The translations under genes were made by a program, and so were the position numbers. A stretch of DNA of 64,000 bases from Collimonas sp. OK307 (GTDB lineage: Bacteria > Pseudomonadota > Gammaproteobacteria > Burkholderiales > Burkholderiaceae_D), in contig NZ_FOQI01000004.1 of assembly GCF_900113705.1 (NCBI RefSeq), positions 186,001-250,000 of the forward strand, written 5' to 3'. Every line of letters begins with the position of its first letter. The first letter of the stretch is position 1. Of the stretch, positions 62,352 through 64,000 are shown piece after piece. Under the pieces are notes generated by a model, which was not told the DNA's origin, made no database searches, and was given only the letters and a program-made list of their open reading frames with translations.

Positions 62352-62501
62352 ATGTCCGCGCAATCGTCATTGCCAGGGGGCGATGCCGCGCCAAAGCAGA
62401 CGGACAGGCTGTTTTTCGCAATCTTCCCCGACGCGGGTGCTGCCGCGCGCATCGCCCAGCTCTGCAGCAGCGGGTTTGGCATGAAGGGCAATACGACCTG
62501 A
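62352..62501 (+). pseudogene. 5' fragment of an RNA 2',3'-cyclic phosphodiesterase gene (thpR)
   Basis: 49 codons. After a variable N-terminus the ThpR opening DRLFFAIFPDAGAAARIAQL is clear; the remaining ~130 residues of ThpR, including both HxT motifs, are absent. The frame runs into the 5' region of a different gene remnant near 62465 and stops at 62499. This is a deletion junction, not a functional gene. Confidence 0.7.
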
Positions 62502-62794
62502 TCACCGAGTGTATGGCACAAGCCTACATCAGACACAACGAATTGGGTGATCGGACTGTAACGCCATAGTCCTACTCGCAAGAGATCGCCGCAGCGCATC
62601 AGGCACGTCCTAATACGCGCTTCGTTGTTTACGAGCACACCGCCGGTAACCGTGCGCGGTTCTGCTTTACGTTGAAGTGGACCGACCTAAGCACTGGCGA
62701 GACTAGAACCAGGGCAGGCATGCAACTCTATCGGGTCGAGGCGGGCAAGCTCGCGGAGACGTGGCTTAACCTGCTGCCGCTAGGTACGGCGTAG
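62468..62794 (+). pseudogene. SnoaL/NTF2-like gene remnant with internal stop
   Basis: A frame without a start reads QRVWHEGQYDLITECMAQAY and continues to a TAG at 62567-62569, then goes on in the same frame with FVVYEHTAGNRARFCFTLKW and YRVEAGKLAETWLNLLPLG to a stop at 62792. This is the SnoaL-like cone, with the 5' end lost at the junction with the thpR fragment. The in-frame TAG confirms decay. Confidence 0.65.
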
Positions 62795-63131
62795 CCCGAC
62801 GCCGTTGCTAAGGATCACTAGACGAGCTGAACCTTTTTGCTCCGTCTGCAAGGTCCGCTTCTAGCCGGTGGCGGGTGCTCAGATTGTTGAAAGCAACGCC
62901 ACATTGCAGACCAACGACCTGAAGCCTTGAACGTCCGGTATCGGGCAACCAGTTTGAATAGTTGAAGGACAGGAGTCAGTCTGAAACGGCCAGTCAGCGG
63001 GGGACGCTCGACGGGCCGCACTTGGCCGTTTTGAGCCGGTCGCGAAAGCTCGAATTCGACCCGTTGCAGCAGATCAAGTTTGGTCATATGAGAAAGCTTT
63101 GTGTACTCTTGCCCATGCAACATTCATGTCT
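62795..63131. other. intergenic region with no supported gene
   Basis: About 337 bp between the SnoaL-like remnant and the AraC-type gene. It contains AACGGCCAG and CTTGGCCGTT segments in opposite orientation and other repeat-like pieces resembling the stretch at 57473-57630. No frame with a start and protein-like content was found. Confidence 0.35.
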
Positions 63132-64000
63132 TCAGCGGTGCCTACGTCGAAATTCTGCGGGAGTACATCCGGCTTCGAGTTTAAAAAACTTAATGAAATT
63201 CGTCGCTTCATCAAAGCCGAGACGATCGGCAATCATTGCGACTGGCAATGCAGTGTGTACTAGCAGTCGCTTCGCCTCTAAATTAATTCGTGCCGCAATA
63301 AATGTTTTGGCTGTGATACCGGCCACCTCCCGCGTGGCACGAGTCAAACTCTTTTCAGAACAACCAATAGTGCTGGCATATTCCCTTACTTGATGCCACT
63401 TTGCAAAATGCTGCTCCACGCACTGCTGGAATCTATTAAAGCGTTGCACCTCCATGAGCGATGCATGTTTTTGCACCAACTGCTGCCTGTGCATAATGTC
63501 TATCCGCAAAAGAAGTGCGCACAACTGGTAGCGGATTAACGCAGTCCTCTCTGTGGGAGATGCCTGATTCGTTGAGTCGTCAAACATCTGCGACATGGCA
63601 TCCGTCACCATGCGATATTCCAGCTCTTGCAAAGCCAAGTGATCTGGAAGACTCAGAAGAATACTAACAAGATCCAATTTGTCAGATTTCTGTGTCGATT
63701 GAAGCGGGAAAAGGAATTCTGGCCGAAATAAGAGCAGCCATCCATCCCAGTCGTGTTCCAGGTCGAACTGCTCTGCGTGGGACGGACGTAACACAAGAAA
63801 CGATCCCTGCTTGCACAAGATCTGCTGAAAATCGATCGTATGCGCGCACTCACCGTGTGTGACACAGATAAGCATATAGAACTCTATCCGATGCACGCTT
63901 CGAAGGTGGTCGTTCGTGACCCTCGCCCTCAGGTCGGACATGCGAATAATCTCTACATCCAGCTTATAAGGAGCTGGGGGACGATAAGCTCTTCGTTCAA
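63132..64000 (-). CDS. AraC-family transcriptional regulator, 5' end beyond the window
   Basis: At least 269 residues from the ATG at 63941, but the frame stays open to the right edge and the extra codons read PPAPYKLDVEIIRMSDLRAR, which fits the N-terminal sensor domain; the true start is probably outside. The C-terminal HTH pair is VREYASTIGCSEKSLTRATREVAG and LPVAMIADRLGFDEATNFIK. It is a ligand-responsive regulator of unknown target. The HTH arrangement is complete. Confidence 0.88.
   Translation of the reverse strand, partial: ERRAYRPPAPYKLDVEIIRMSDLRARVTNDHLRSVHRIEFYMLICVTHGECAHTIDFQQILCKQGSFLVLRPSHAEQFDLEHDWDGWLLLFRPEFLFPLQSTQKSDKLDLVSILLSLPDHLALQELEYRMVTDAMSQMFDDSTNQASPTERTALIRYQLCALLLRIDIMHRQQLVQKHASLMEVQRFNRFQQCVEQHFAKWHQVREYASTIGCSEKSLTRATREVAGITAKTFIAARINLEAKRLLVHTALPVAMIADRLGFDEATNFIKFFKLEAGCTPAEFRRRHR

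Overview
The window looks like a chromosomal segment of a Burkholderiales betaproteobacterium, most likely of the family Oxalobacteraceae (a Collimonas- or Herbaspirillum-like soil or plant-associated organism). The evidence is: small families largely confined to this lineage (DUF3460, DUF3567), a single-domain BirA next to a type III pantothenate kinase, the rsmI/lpoA/yraN/diaA/dolP block, and an N-acetylglucosamine (GlcNAc) locus that would suit a chitin user. The genus is inference. No tRNA, rRNA, CRISPR array or intact insertion sequence was seen.

Layout. 0-12.8 kb is mostly housekeeping: the 3' part of comM, two small betaproteobacterial proteins, a TrmB-like methyltransferase, the potassium transporter kup, rsmI divergent from lpoA-yraN-diaA-dolP, then lemA, a long M48 metalloprotease and a TlpA-like thioredoxin. 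12.8-19.6 kb is a compact 5-oxoproline (pyroglutamate) operon: a MarR-type regulator divergent from pxpB-pxpC-pxpA, a DUF969/DUF979 membrane pair, DUF2891 and pyroglutamyl-peptidase. 19.7-28.4 kb holds a solitary second-type ATP synthase epsilon subunit, an SH3 protein, lipA-lipB, a DUF2917/LysR divergent pair, ybeD, a D-amino acid aminotransferase, tag, an RsuA-type pseudouridine synthase and argB.

28.6-40.9 kb is one long leftward cluster with its own promoter and operator-like repeats: OprD-type porin, a glycosyltransferase-GNAT fusion, a PhyH-type oxygenase, a cytoplasmic GH3 hexosaminidase, an AmpG-like permease, an MdfA-like transporter, a GlcNAc kinase, NagA and a SIS-type GlcN-6-P deaminase. 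The porin, permease, GH3, kinase, deacetylase and deaminase form a path from outer membrane to fructose-6-phosphate. The AT-richer glycosyltransferase-GNAT and PhyH genes do not fit simple catabolism and may be acquired tailoring functions. 41.4-51.5 kb returns to conserved genes: SPOR, coaX, birA, an MCE lipid transport operon, VanZ, ferredoxin, a hydrolase and dacC. The order and strand of dacC versus dat-ybeD-lipB-lipA suggest that about 25.6 kb between them is inverted relative to the usual Burkholderiales order; an 11-bp inverted match sits at both proposed ends.

52-57.3 kb is accessory: a secreted EXORDIUM (PHI-1)-like protein behind a structured leader, an NTF2-like protein, a DsbC-type isomerase, an exported nucleosidase and small membrane or transglutaminase-like proteins. 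57.3-63.1 kb is a decayed region. It has an SDR/carboxymuconolactone-decarboxylase/cupin operon divergent from a winged-helix/TolB/TPR regulator, surrounded by gene debris: a nameless C-terminal fragment, a chimeric efflux outer-membrane lipoprotein, a frameshifted IS256-family transposase tail, a thpR 5' fragment and a SnoaL-like gene with an internal stop. The window ends inside an AraC-family regulator gene.
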